From the NCBI RefSeq assembly GCF_005239225.2, contig NC_133297.1, positions 21,985,882 through 22,049,881 on the forward strand: 64,000 nt of DNA. Direction: 5' to 3'. Under the pieces are notes generated by a model, which was not told where the DNA came from, searched no databases, and was given only the letters and a program-made list of their open reading frames with translations. The stretch's first letter is position 1; each line of letters begins with the position of its first letter. The position numbers and the translations under genes were made by a program. Source of the stretch: Populus alba. Its lineage: Eukaryota; Streptophyta; Magnoliopsida; Malpighiales; Salicaceae. Shown here piece after piece: positions 1-11,446 of the stretch.

Positions 1-1190
1 ACCCTGCCATCAAGAAGAATGACATCGATATCAGCTTTGGTTAAAGGAGGTCGCCAGAAGGGATCTCATGTTTCAGCTTTGGTCAAAGGAGATTGCCAGA
101 AGGGATCTCATATTTCAGCTTTGGTTAAAGGGAATTGCCAGATGGGATTCTAGGTTGACCGAGCTACAAATATAGTTTTTTGGTTTTGGTTAAAGAAGAT
201 CGCCAGAAGGGATCTCATATTTCGGTTTTGGTCAAAGGAGGTTGCCAGAAGGGATCTTATATATCAGCTTTGGTTAAAGGGAATCGCCAGATGGGATTCC
301 AGGTTGACTGAGCTACAAATATAATTTTTTATTTTGGTTAAAGGAGGTCACCAGAAGGGATCTCATATTTCGGTTTTGGTTAAAGGAGGTTGCCAAAACG
401 GATCTCATATTTCAGCTTTGGTTAAAGGGAATCGCTAGATGGGATTCCAGGTTGACCAAGCTAAAAATATAGTTTTTTGGTTTTGGTTAAAGGAAGTCAC
501 CAGAAGGGATCTCATATTTTGGTTTTGGTTAAAGGAGGTCGCCAGAACGGATCTCATATTTCGACTTTGGTTAAAGGGAATCATTGAATGGGATTCCAGG
601 TTGACTGAGCTATAAACATAGATATTTTTTGGTTTTGGTTAAAGGAGGTCGCTAGAAGGGATCTCATATTTCAGCTTTGGTTAAAGGGAATCGCCAGATG
701 GGATTCCAAGTTGATAGAGCTACAAATATAGTTTTTTGGTTTTTGGTTAAAGGAGGTCACCAGAAGGGATCTCATATTTCAACTTTGGTTAAAAGAGGTT
801 GCCAAAAGGGATCTTATATTTCAGCTTTGGTTAAAGAGAATCGCCGGATGGGATTCCAAGTTGACTAAGCTATAAACATAGATATTTTTTGGTTTTGGTT
901 AAAGGAGGTCGCCAGAATGGATCTCATATTTCAGCTTTAGTTAAAGGGAATCGCCAGATGGGATTCCAGGTTGATTGGGCTATAAATATAGTTTTTTGGT
1001 TTTGGTTAAAGGAGGTCACCAGAAGGGATCTCAGGTTAATACAACCGTAGTACTGATATCAGCTTTGGCTAAGGGAAATCGCCAAATGGGATTTCAGGTT
1101 GGTCAAACTACAAATATAGATTTTTAGTTAAAAGAGATCGCTAGAAGGGATCTCGAATGGAATGCCAGGCTAGTCGAACCGAAGTTAGAA
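1..1190. repeat. Minisatellite array ahead of a retrotransposon PPT
   Basis: Diverged tandem array. The 40-45 bp subunit contains GGTTAAAGGAGGTCGCCAG followed by AAGGGATCTCATATTTC, alternating with a variant that has GGGAATCGCCAGATGGGATTCC. Two or three subunits form a higher-order unit of about 110-150 bp that ends in GTTGACNGAGCTACAAATATAG, recurring near 151, 302, 450, 599, 709, 861, 970 and 1108. The array stops just before a polypurine tract and LTR start, so it sits where the 3' UTR of a Tat/Ogre-type Ty3 element would be. Short open frames inside it are by-products of the repeat. The left end lies outside the window. Confidence 0.85.
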
Positions 1191-1376
1191 TTAAAAGGAT
1201 CACCAGATTGGGATCTCAAAATGACTAAGTTTTGATCATAGATTTTGGGCTGAGGAGGATTGATGTAAAGACAAAGTTTCAGATCGATCAGACTTCGACA
1301 AGATTAGTTTTAGAAGTTTAGTTTTGTTTATCTTTATAAAAGTTACTGCGCAAAACCCCTGATCTGTAAGTATTAT

Positions 1377-1390
1377 AAAGAGGGGGCATC
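1377..1390 (+). other. Polypurine tract of Tat/Ogre-like element
   Basis: AAAGAGGGGG lies just upstream of TGTTGTAACC, the likely LTR start. It is placed correctly to prime plus-strand synthesis of an element whose body lies to the left. Confidence 0.6.
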
Positions 1391-1448
1391 TGTTGTAACC
1401 TATTTTTGGGTCCCCACACAAAAATAAAAAAAATATATAAAAAGATAA

Positions 1449-1481
<33 letters not shown>

Positions 1482-3817
1482 AATAAATATATATATATAG
1501 CCGGAAGAAATTAGAAAAAATAATAGGAGGTGGGAGGGCTCAGAAAATAGTCAGAAAAATTGATTAAGGAGGATAAAAATAAAAAGATCGAAATTTTGAT
1601 AGTATATTCTTAAAAGATGAGAGCCCCGTTGGAAAAAGAAAATTTAATTTGAGGAGAAAAGTCCAAAATTGGATGTTTATGGACTTAATTGAATTTTATT
1701 GAAGATTTAATTGAATTTATACAGGGTTTGATTGCAAGAAAATGGATTTTTAAGTCAATTTGGGCTTTAATTGGAAGAAATTAAAGTTCTGGGGTCAAAT
1801 TATAATTTTTTAGAGTTTATTTGGTCAAATCAGGGGCTTAATTGCATAAATATTGAAGTTTGATGGCCAATTAGGGACTTAATTAAGGAAATCCGAAACC
1901 AAGGACCAAATTGGAAAATGCGCGTATATAGAGGGGCTGTAATTAACCAAATCAGGGGCCAAATTGAAGAAATTGAAAGTTTATTGGTCAATTGAGGGTC
2001 AAATTACATAAATCAGAGACTAAGAACCAAAGTGAAAAAGACGGCCAACTATAGGGGCGGCGATTGAAGTTGGAAGGAATGCAATTGAATTAATTCTTAA
2101 AATCAAAATTACATTTGAGGACTTAATAGAACAAAGGATAAATTGAGGGTTGATTTGAAAATTGACGTGATTTGGCGCTTGTTTTTTATTTAAATGAAAT
2201 GGCGTGTTTTGTTTAAAACAATGTCGTTTTATATTAAAAAAAAAAAAAAGGAGAGCAGAACAATGTCGTTTTGAGGGACACTATTCTTCTTTCTCCTTCC
2301 CCTGGACGTGCAACAGGGGAAGGTAGGCAGTTTTCTTCTTCTTTCTTCATTAAGTCCTACGAGCCGCGTGCCCTGTAGAAGACCCAAAACCCCACCCACC
2401 TTGATGATGAGAAATCAGGGGCGCTGTGCCTTGCCAGCCGCACCCACCAACCAACCCGGCACTGCCCTGCTTCCTATGCACAAGACCCCCCGCTCCCTTA
2501 GCCTTATAAATAAAGACTCAACACCAGCACATGGAGGGGGGAGGAAAAAAAAGGAGGACCAACCTAAAAAGAAAGAAAATGAACCAGAACAGGAGAAATA
2601 AAATGGAGAGAACGAACAAGAGAGAGAGAGAACGAACCAAAGAGAGAGAGAACAAACCAAGGGGAGAGAACGAACCGATGAAAGGGAAAAACGAATCGAA
2701 AGAGGAAGAAAGGAAACGGAGAAGGGAAGAGTAGTAACCCTTCTCTCCGTCGCTTGAAGCAGTAACATCGCTTCTTGGATTCGCCATCCGTGAGCCACGA
2801 CACCTCCACCGACCTCCACCGCAGCACCGACAACGAAGCAGCCAAACCAGCAATGCACCGTCTTTTCCGCGCCAAGTAACTCTTCTTCCCCCTTATTGTT
2901 TTTGCGTTTTGTTGTTTTTTTTCTCCTGCAAGCAGAACGAATAGCGTTCTGCATGCAGGAGGAGGGGAGGGGGAAAATAATTCCCCCCCCCCAGTCAGTT
3001 ATGTTGTTGGGCTGGGCTGATTCTAGCCTAGCATTGTTGGTTTTTTTTCCTTTTCTAGGCCAGGCTAGTTCTGGCCTAACTATATGTTTGTGGGCCAGAC
3101 TAATTCTGGCCCAGCTCTTCTATCTAGGGCGGGTCTGGCCCAAACTAAAATAGGAGATTTTGTTGGGCTAAGATCTGCCCAACCCTTTTGGGTCTGAGTC
3201 CTGCCCAATTAGTTGGGCCGGCCCACCCAGCCCACTTAATATTATATATTATATATTATAATGTTTTTATATTATTTATATATATAGATATATATAAAAT
3301 AAAATAAAAAAAATTCTAAAAAATCCTTAAAAAAAATTATTGATTTTCCTGCATATTTTTTATCAAAATTGTTTAATATTGGTTTGTATATACCATAAAG
3401 ATACAAATCCAATATTAAAATACCCGGTTTTTGTCAAGACATCAAAAAATATATAAAAAAAATGTTTTGTTTTCATGCATACGGCCTAGTCTCTCCAAAA
3501 TATAGTATCTAGGATTACGAATTTATACGTAAAACGTATTCTTGATATTAAAAATGTAGTTTTCATATAGACATTAGAACAGTTAGGTTTTTACCCGATA
3601 AGATAAGGATCTCCTTACTAGGGATGATTTTTCTTGAACCATAGACAGACCAACAACTAAAAATACAATAACACCTTAGCTTTTTATCAGACAAACAAAC
3701 AATGCAGCTTACCTTAGGTAAGGCATATTTGGGGTGCTAATATCTTCCCTTTATGCAATTAGTCCTCATACCCGATCTCTGAGACCAGTTAGGGTTCCTA
3801 GTGACCAAAATACTAGA
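1391..3817 (+). mobile_element. Long LTR (about 2.4 kb), Tat/Ogre-like
   Basis: The segment begins TGTTGTAACC after a polypurine tract and ends near CTAGTGACCA, just before a TGGCGACTCCC primer-binding-like site. The 5' third holds degenerate AATTGAGG/AATTAAGG motifs typical of long plant LTRs. A TATA box lies at 2505, followed by a purine-rich GAGAGAACGAAC leader and then GGCCCA/TTGGGC-rich sequence. A second, inverted copy starts at about 3840, and an older relative lies at about 24400-25530. Purine-rich stretches give long open frames (for example 2415-2954) that are not credible genes. Having both a PPT before it and a PBS after it suggests an LTR shared by two elements in tandem. Confidence 0.75.
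2505..2514 (+). promoter_or_regulatory. LTR TATA box
   Basis: TATAAATAAA lies inside the long LTR, upstream of a purine-rich leader. The inverted LTR copy has TATAAAA at the matching place on the minus strand (4094-4100), which supports a real U3 promoter. Activity cannot be judged from sequence. Confidence 0.5.
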
Positions 3818-3828
3818 TGGCGACTCCC
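3818..3828 (+). other. Primer-binding-site-like motif
   Basis: TGGCGACTCCC directly follows the LTR end. TGGCGACTCC-type sites follow LTRs in Tat-lineage elements. It is truncated here because inverted LTR sequence begins within tens of bases. Confidence 0.45.
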
Positions 3829-3839
3829 ATTCCATTTTT

Positions 3840-5058
3840 CCACTAATAAACCACAAGAATTTCTTGTCTTCCCATATTTTCCATATAGATAGAATACTAC
3901 ATTTTAGATTTGAAGTGGAACTATTTTCGCCGCGATGCCGCACACGTGCGATAGCCATTGCAACACTTCCTTTTTTTCTTTTTCTTTTTTCTATTTTTGT
4001 TCTTCCTCTCTCCCTTTTTTTTTGTCTTCCCTCTTTGCTCTCTATTCTCTGCTCTCTTCGTCTTTTCACTTGTTTTGCTCTCTCTTCCCCTGTTTTTATA
4101 GGGGGGAAAGGGGAGAAAAAGGACGGGGCAGCCATTGTGCTGCCACCCCTCCACCTCCCCTCCAACACGTGGAAAGTTATGGGCAAGTGGGATCCTTAGT
4201 CAACATCTTTTTGATGCTTTTTAGAGGAAGAAAAGTCGGTGAAAACAAGAGAACAAAACTTTCTTCTTCCCTTGTTTTATGCGCGTCCAAGGAAAGAAGA
4301 AAGGCTACAGTGCCGTTCAAAACAACACCGTTTTGGGCTTTCTCTTTCTCTCTTTTTTAATGAATAATATATGAAACAACGTCGTTTTGGACAAAATGCG
4401 TTGTTTCATTTAAAAGGAAAAGGCGGCAAAAAAAAACATGTTAGAGTTCACATCGGTCCTCAATTTGTGATTTGTTCAATCGAGTCTTAAATTGCAATTA
4501 TGATATCAAAATCAATGCAATTGCATCCCTGCCAAAAATCAAACAGTGGCCCTGAAGTTGGCCACCCTTTTCACTTTGATTCTTAGTTTTAGATTTCTTT
4601 AATTAAGTCCCTAATTAGCCAACAAACTTCAATACTTATGCAATTAAGCCCCTGATTTAACCAAATTAACTTTAAAAAATTATAATTTGACCTTGGAACT
4701 TTAATTTCTTCCAATTAAAGCCAAAATTGACTTCAAAATTAATTTTTCTTACAATCAAACCCTCTATAAATTCAAATAAACTTTCAATAAAATTTAATTG
4801 AGTCCATAAATATCTGATCTCGGACTTTTCTTCCTCAAATTGAATTTTGTTGTCAACAGAGCTCTCATCAGTCAATGATATATTGTTAAATTTCAATCCT
4901 TGTATTTTTAGACTTCCTTAACCAATTTTTAGTCATTTTTTAGGCGCTTTAGCATCCTTTTTTCACTGATATTATTTTTTGGGTTTTTTCGAACATATAT
5001 TTTTTGTTTTTTGTATTGTCTCCTTTTTTGTGCGAGGACCCAATAATGGGTTACAATA
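3840..5058 (-). mobile_element. Inverted, shortened copy of the same LTR family
   Basis: Read on the minus strand this starts TATTGTAACCC then TTGGGTCC, matching the LTR start at 1391. It continues with the same series of AATTGA/AATTAAG motifs and the same AAACGACGTTGTTT-like block (plus-strand 4378-4420 against 2190-2270). It then has a TATA box and a purine-rich leader before breaking off near 3840. It faces the plus-strand LTR with the 3' portions adjacent. The left edge is approximate. Confidence 0.75.
4094..4100 (-). promoter_or_regulatory. TATA box of the inverted LTR
   Basis: TATAAAA on the minus strand, followed by ACAGGGG and a purine-rich leader, in the position equivalent to the TATA box of the first LTR. 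Confidence 0.4.
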
Positions 5059-5479
5059 CCTTTGAAGTGGTTGGTTATTATACCATGGAAAGTAATGGTG
5101 CAATGATTCCTTGCAAAAGTTTGGGAGGAAGAAAAAGAAGAAAGCTACCATGTGAACAAAAAAAGCATGGAGTGGTAGTGGCATCAAATAAATTATCAAA
5201 AATACAACATATATCATTTTTCTATTATAACAAAAGTTAAATTGTGTGGGGAAATCATTATAGATCAAGAGATATTTTACTGTGTATTGTAATAGTACTT
5301 TCGCTTTTATTTTCTTATCTTATCTTTTAGCGAGACATTTCTTCGTTTGTTTGAGTTTTTGTTTTCTCTCTCTCCTTACAACTAAAATGCACAATTATCC
5401 TCTTATTTTGTTGTTCATCAAATCAAGCATGTTTGTCATACCCAAGTACTTTGGATTGGCATAGTCGCTAAACCTAAGA
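5059..5479. other. Unassigned spacer
   Basis: No gene, RNA or repeat was recognised. Short open frames on both strands lack recognisable domains. It may be internal sequence of the inverted element, but no polypurine tract was found next to the LTR edge. Confidence 0.4.
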
Positions 5480-5893
5480 GCCTATAAAAGTAAATTAAAA
5501 ATAATAATTAAGATTTTTGTTTAAGATGCTTCAATATAAAAGTAAATTAAAAATAATAATTAAGATTTTTGTTTAAGATGCTTCAATGATAGTTTAAATA
5601 TTTTTTTATAAAAAATAAAAAAAAATTAATTAGAATTTTTATTTAGGATACTTCAAGGATAGTTTAAATATTTTTTTTTTATAAAAAAATATAAAGAAAT
5701 TAATTAGAATTTCTTTTTAGGATATTTCAAGGATAGTTTAAATATTTTTTATAAAAACATTAATTAGGATTTCTATTTAGGATACTTCAAGGATAGTTTA
5801 ATTTGTTTTATAAAAAATAAAAAAATTATAAAAACAGTTAATTAGAATTTATGTTTAGATACTTCAAGGATATTTTTAATGTTGTTTTATAAA

Positions 5894-5924
<31 letters not shown>

Positions 5925-6210
5925 AAAATTAATTAGGATTTCAATTTAAGATACTTTAAGGATAGTTAAATTTTTTTTATAAAAAATAAAAAAGATTGTA
6001 AAAAAATTAATTAGGATTTCTATTATGATACTTCAAGGATAATTTATTTTTATATATAAAAAAAATTATAAAAAAATTAATTAATATTTCTATTTAGGAT
6101 AGTTTAATGATAGTTTAATTTTTTTTTATATAAAAACAATTATAAAATAAATTAATTAGAATTTATGTTTATGATATTTTAAAGATAGTTTAAATATATG
6201 TTTTTCAAGG
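5480..6210. repeat. AT-rich minisatellite, about 60-90 bp unit
   Basis: About nine diverged copies of a unit with AATTAATTAGGATTTCTATTT, then AGGATACTTCAAGGATAGTTTAA and a T-run followed by ATAAAAAA. The first two copies (about 5480-5590) are nearly identical over about 65 bp. A (TA)n(CA)n microsatellite interrupts it at about 5896-5924. No coding capacity. Confidence 0.8.
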
Positions 6211-7133
6211 CTCTTGGGTGTAGCATGGTTGCCAAATCCAAAGGGCTTAAAATATTCTCTATACTCCTTAAAACTTTCTCTATAGTCCTAATATTTTTTT
6301 GACATTATTTGACAAAAAAAAAAAAAAATATTGACTTGTTGTAGAGTGCGGGCCAATATACTAGTAATTTATAGAATGTTTCATCCATTTACACTGTATG
6401 CAAACTTAGCTTTTATTTTGGAGTGCGGTAGCTTTTATTTTTTTTATGATTTTTAAAAGTATATTTGCCTTGAAAAAACATTAAATTGATATATTTTTGT
6501 TTTCTAGTGTTTTTTCAATGATTTAAATGTGTTGATGTACAAAATAATAATAATAAAAAATTCATTTTGTTTTGTTTTACAAAAAAAAAAATTATAATAA
6601 TAATCATACATCATAATACCAAAAATGTATTTTGAATACCGGTTTTTAGCAAATGGTGGATTAGAGACCGGTTCCATAGGGGTGAAAAACTAATAGCAAA
6701 GACGAGTGACCAACCTTAAGCTCTAAGGAAACAGTGAACCAGCAAAAAAAAAAAACACAGAAAGAAAGCAGAAACACCAAGCTAGTCTACTGTAAATCAC
6801 CAAAAAGGCATATAAAGCAACCCCAAGCTCGTACGTAAATGGAAGGGAGAGAAGGAAGGAAAGGCCAATATTGAGCATAAGGACTAAAAGCCAATAAAAG
6901 GCTCCCGGAGAAGACTAAAATCTTCAGCCCAATTGATGACCGAACACAAAAAACAAAACATAAGATCGATCAAAGAAAAGGCTGATACACATTATACCAT
7001 GAACATGAAGCAGAAAAGCAGCAATAAAACGATTAGAACCAACAGCTCGCTCAACCTTAGAAGCAACTACAATGGAAAACAAATTTAAGTAAATCAAATA
7101 CCAAGAACGAACCCTTTAAGTTATTGTCTTGGT
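6211..7133. other. Intergenic sequence without recognised genes
   Basis: AT-rich up to about 6640, then more balanced and purine-rich to 7133, with no convincing open frame, RNA gene or repeat structure. It directly precedes the 5' LTR of the copia element. Confidence 0.4.
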
Positions 7134-7330
7134 TGTTGACGCTGATACTATAAATTAAGAATTATTTTATTGTTTATTAAAGATAAAATAATATTTTTAT
7201 TTTTTTTTTGGGTTCTTTTGTTTAGCCTATATTTAGTCTTTTTGTATTAAAATTAAACTTATTCCTTTTAATTATTTGATTGTATCATGTAATATCAATG
7301 AAACCCTGACTTTCTCCTTTCTTAATTATT
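7134..7330 (+). repeat. 5' LTR of copia element (approximate)
   Basis: TGTTGAC start. It shares a block order with 11296-11446, including TTTGTTTAGC, TAGTCTTTTTGTATT and CTTTTAATTATTT. The 3' edge is uncertain because no TGGTATCAGAGC-like primer site was found after it. Confidence 0.5.
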
Positions 7331-7443
7331 TTTTCTTTTTCTTGGAGTGATCATACAATTTTAAAAGGGTATTTGTTCAGTTTTTACAATATGTTATTTT
7401 GTTTTCCTTTCTTTTGCATTCTGGTTATCTTTGTTTGTTGATT

Positions 7444-7566
7444 ATGATTACTAAAAGAGGCGATTCACTTCAGTCTGTGAGTATAAGATTGAATGAAAAT
7501 AATTATTCAACGAGTGTAGTTTCTGTAAGCAAAAAGATCATTAGAAGGCTCGATGTCCTAAGTTGA
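7444..7566 (+). pseudogene. copia gag N-terminal fragment
   Basis: A 40-codon open frame starts MITKRGDSLQSVSIRLNENN. This resembles the beginning of copia gag polyproteins, where a hydrophobic-Arg-Leu-Asn/Asp-x-x-Asn-Tyr motif is usual. It ends at a stop and the rest of gag is absent. Downstream 'YRQPQGYKPPHSRLGH'-like sequence at about 7635-7690 may be linker or gag tail. Confidence 0.55.
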
Positions 7567-7844
7567 GATAACATAATCAATCTTTGCAACAATCTCAAGC
7601 TTGAAAACCTAGCAACCAGTTACAATCTAATGCTTATAGACAACCTCAGGGTTACAAACCACCACATTCTCGTTTAGGTCATGTTTTTTCTTCTCATTTT
7701 ATATTTTTAGCATCCACAGAAGCTTTAGAAAATTTGTGTACTTATGATATTTCTGATTGTAGTAGATTACACTAGCAAAATTTCCTTATTTACCTTTTAA
7801 TCGAATTATTAATGTCTCTTCTGTTCCATTTGATTTGACTCATT

Positions 7845-9615
7845 TTGATACATGGGGACCTTCTCTTATTGCCATAAGGAGGGTCTCGATATTAGGGGTG
7901 TTCACGATTCGGTTTGGTTCGGTTTAGACTAAAAAAACCAACTAAATCGAATTACAGTAATTTTGTAAAATATTAACCGAATCAGACCGAAAACCGGTTC
8001 AAACTGAACCAGTCCGATTCGGTTAAATCCAGTTTTTTTTGCAAAAAATCGGTTAAACCTAATCCCATCATATATGGTTTTTTTGTTTGTTTGTTTGTTT
8101 TTTTTTTTTTAAATTGGCTTCCATTAAAAGAGCTTTAAAGTTTATAGCTTTGAATTCACAGCTTTCTTCAAAATTTGAAATTCGAGGTTTTTGTAGAGAG
8201 GAGTGATCTGGCAAAGCCATTGCCCACTGTACTACAGATAGTTGCCAGACGTTGTTTTGTGGAATAGCTGAATTCACTCTCCGAAGTAGGGGCCAACCAC
8301 GTCTCTGATCCAAAATATCTCCAGCAAAAAGAGAATTTGATCTCTTCTTACGTACGTTAATAATGTTGCAAACTTCATCCTTTAAGTCTTCACTCTCATA
8401 TCTTGATAGCAGTTCAAAACTAGATATTTCACTAACTGGAAAGGAAGATTGGGAATTTTACTGGAAAAGAGGCGGCTTTTGTGAGATGCACAAGGAGGCA
8501 AGTTATGTATTGTTATGTTAAGGTTAGCCGGTTAGGTTAAGTTAACTGTTTATAGTATAATTTTTTTTAATTGTTTACTGGGTCCGGTTCGGTTTGTTCC
8601 GGTTTCTGGTTCAAAACTGAAACTGAACCAGACCTGTTAAAATTTATGGTTTTAAAAATCGGTTTAATCGGTTTTTCATTTCGGTTCGGTTTTTTCAGTT
8701 AATGTTTTTTCAATTTTATCGGTTTTCTCGGTTAATCGGTTATTTTGAACACCCCTACTCGATATTATGTTTTTTTATATAGATGATCATACTCGTTATT
8801 ATTGGATTTATTTAATGAAACATCATTCAAAATTCTTTGAGATATATACAACATTTCACGCTCTTGTCAAAACTCAATATTTTGCTGTTATGAAATGTTT
8901 TAGGGGTGATTTTGGTGGAGTATACACCTCTAATAAATTTTATGAGTTGCTTGCCCTAGATAGAACTATTTACCAAACTTTATGTATAGATACTCTTGAG
9001 CAAAATGGCGTTGTTGAAATAAAACATAGGCACATTATTAAAACTACTCGTTCTCTCTTATTGTTTGCTTATGTTCCTAGTATGTTTTGGGATGAAACGG
9101 TTCTTACTACTGTAGGTTTAATTAATACAATTTTATCTTCTCATATTTCAGGTTTTTCTCCTTTTGAAAACTTGTATGGGTATGCCCTTAGAATTTTTTG
9201 TTGTACTTGTTTCATTCTTCGTCCTCATGTAAAACACAACAAGTTGTCATCTTGATATGCTATTTATGTCTTTCTTGGTTATAGTGGTGCTAAAAAGGGG
9301 TATCGTTGTTTTGATCCAATAACTTATAAACTTTATATGTCTTGTCATGTTGTTTTTCTCGAGCATATACCTTTCTTTTCTATTTCATCTATTACTTATA
9401 GCTTGATTAGATCTAATCTTATTCGTATATATCTATTTTCTGAGGATTCTGATAATTTATCATCTCAAGTTCCTAGTACTTCAAATGCCCCCTCTCATGT
9501 TCTTACCTTGTTACCTTTACATCTTACTCGACTAATTCGTACTAATCATTATGCAAGTACTGACATTTTACTCTCTATTACACCTGAAACTCTTTTTTCT
9601 TCTATGGTCCTTTAA
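7845..9615 (+). pseudogene. copia integrase, split by a transposon
   Basis: Before the insertion the frame reads W-G-P at about 7853, then GGSRYY at 7879-7892 and beyond. After the insertion it resumes with YIDDHTRYYWIYLMKHHSKF (from 8776). Then come FRGDFGGVYTSNKF (the D-x-GG-x-Y region) and LEQNGVVEIKHRHI, which keeps the catalytic Glu of the third acidic motif. Later come FWDETVLTT and GFSPFENLYG, usual in plant copia integrases. The 162-codon open part is 8767-9255; homology continues in other frames (C-D-P-x-T-x-K-L-Y-like at 9309-9340). Frameshifts and the insertion make it non-functional. Confidence 0.85.
7893..8757. mobile_element. hAT-type non-autonomous element, 865 bp
   Basis: Perfect 12-bp terminal inverted repeats TAGGGGTGTTCA / TGAACACCCCTA are flanked by perfect 8-bp direct repeats CTCGATAT (7885-7892 and 8758-8765). 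An 8-bp duplication with TAGGGGTG ends is characteristic of hAT. Subterminal regions are rich in CGGTTCGGTTT / AAACCGAATC-like motifs in both orientations. The interior has no transposase; an 81-codon minus-strand frame (8068-8313) has no recognised domain, and its sequence is less AT-rich than the ends, so captured host DNA is possible. The insertion lies exactly in the GGSRYYV codons of copia integrase. Confidence 0.92.
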
Positions 9616-9784
9616 GCTTTGTTTGATATTGTGGATCCACCTCTACGTCAATCTATATGTATTCGTAAGTCCATAAAGTTACTAGATTTTTCCTATTGTT
9701 ATTATTCTTCATATTTTACTTCATTTTTAGCTTTTATTCATTATCTCTCTAAGCCCTTTTTCCTATAAAAAAGTAATTCTTAAT

Positions 9785-11050
9785 CCTTTTTTGTTGCAAG
9801 CTATAGATGAGGAACTTTCAGCTTTGCATAAAACAAATACTTGGGATTTGATTCATCTACCTCCTAGTAAGAGTGTTGTTAGTTGTCTTTTAGTGTATTA
9901 AATTAAGACTAATTTCGATATATCTATTGAGTGATACAAAGCTAGGTTGGTTGCAAAAGAATATTTTCAATAGTATGGTATGAATTATGAGGATACATTT
10001 GCTCCTGTTGCAAAAATAGCTATTATTCGTACTCTTATTGTAGTAGCTTCAGTTCATCAGTGACATCTTTCAACTTGATGTTAAAAATGCCTTTTTGAAT
10101 AGAGATCCTTAAAAACAAAAGTTTATATTGCGCCCTCTCCTAGTGTTTCATATAACTCCGAGTATGTTTGGAAGCTTAAGAAAATGTTATATGGTCTCAA
10201 ATAAGCACTTTGTGCTTGGTTTGAGAAATTTTCTATTATGATCTCACCCATTGGATTTGTTTCTAATAATCATAATTTTGCTCTTTTTGTTAAGTGCACT
10301 AATGCAGGTCGTATCATTATGTCTTTATATGTTGATGGCATGATTATTACTTGTGATGATAGTGATGGTATTTCAATTTTAAAAACAGAGTTAGCTAGAT
10401 AGTTTGAAATGAAGGATATGAGTTTTCTATGATATTTTTGAAGTATTGAGGTAGTTTACTCACTCAGAGGTTATCTTCTTTCTCTGTCGAAATATGTTGT
10501 ATATATTCTTGAGTGGGTTAGACTTACTGATAATAAGATTGCAGATACTCTCATTGAGGTTAATGCAAATTATTCTTCTTTTGATGGTTTACTTTTGTCA
10601 TATCCTACTTTATACCGTACTATTATTGAGAGCTTGATATATCTCACTATTACTCATTCAGATATTGCATATGTTGTTCATATTGTTAGTCAATTTGTTG
10701 CTTCTCCTACTATTGTTCATTAGGTAGTTGTTCTTTGTATTTTGCGATATATTCAGGATATAGTCTTTCAGAGTCCTTTACTTCCATCTATATTTTTCTT
10801 GGAGCTGTGTGTATACTCCGATACTAATCATGACAATGATCCTACAAATCACAAGTCTGTTACTAGTTTTTGTATTTTTTGGGTGATTATCTTATTTCTT
10901 AGAATAGTAAGAAATAATTTAATATTTCTCAATCTTCAACGAAATAGAATATCGTGCTATGACATCAACTACCAAAAATATTGTTTGGTTACACTTGTTA
11001 CTTGTAGACACGAGAGTTTCTCTTTTTTATCTCACTTCTATGTATTGTGA
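9785..11050 (+). pseudogene. copia reverse transcriptase-RNase H remnant
   Basis: Translation in shifting frames gives AIDEELSALHKTNTWDLIHL (start of copia RT) near 9798. It is followed by K-x-R-L-V-A-K-like sequence with stops near 9935-9965 and LYVDGMIIT (the YVDD box, here YVDG) near 10327. RNase H-like sequence follows, with STEIEYRAMTSTTKNIVWL near 10936-10995. There are multiple in-frame stops and frameshifts. The loss of the second catalytic Asp in YVDD adds to the evidence that it is dead. Confidence 0.8.
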
Positions 11051-11295
11051 CAACCAGAGTTTTATTTAAATTGCTCACAGTTTGTTTTTGTTTTTTTTTT
11101 TGAAAAAATAAAGCACGGTGAGATCGATTGCCATCTTACTTGTCATTATTTCAAGCATAACGCCATTACTTTGCCTTTTATTCCTTTTTTTTTTTGCAAA
11201 TATTTTTACTAAGTCACATTCTATTTTCCACTTTCGTTTTCTAGTTAGTAAACTTTCGATGGTTGTAATTGTTGTCTCGTGAGTTTGAGAGAAGA

Positions 11296-11446
11296 TGTTA
11301 AAAGATATACGGTTATTTTATTTTATTATTTTAAAGGTAAAATATTCTTTTTATTTTATAATTTTTTTGTTTAGCATATTTATAATCTTTTTGTATTCAT
11401 GTTAAACTAGTTCTTTTAATTATTTATTTTTGTATTAAAACTCCGT
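11296..11446 (+). repeat. 3' LTR of copia element (approximate)
   Basis: TGTTAAAAGATATACGG follows a purine-rich stretch (GAGTTTGAGAGAAGA, 11281-11295) that can serve as polypurine tract. It shares block order with the 5' LTR at 7134. Confidence 0.5.

Larger units (their letters stand above)
7134..11446 (+). mobile_element. Decayed Ty1/copia retrotransposon
   Basis: Short related sequences at the two ends (about 7134-7330 and 11296-11446) look like LTRs. Both have TGTT starts, a TTATTTTATT block, then TTTGTTTAGC and a CTTTTTGTATT block. Between them, in plus-strand order, lie a gag N-terminal piece, an integrase core, reverse transcriptase and RNase H, all with stops and frameshifts. Most of gag and the protease are missing. 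A hAT-type element is inserted in the integrase. The order integrase-RT-RNase H is diagnostic of copia. LTR edges are approximate. Confidence 0.85.

Noticed and set aside
2415..2954. 179-codon minus-strand frame and overlapping frames
   Set aside because: They lie in a purine-rich LTR leader and give low-complexity Ser/Leu/Phe or Arg/Lys/Glu peptides with no domain.
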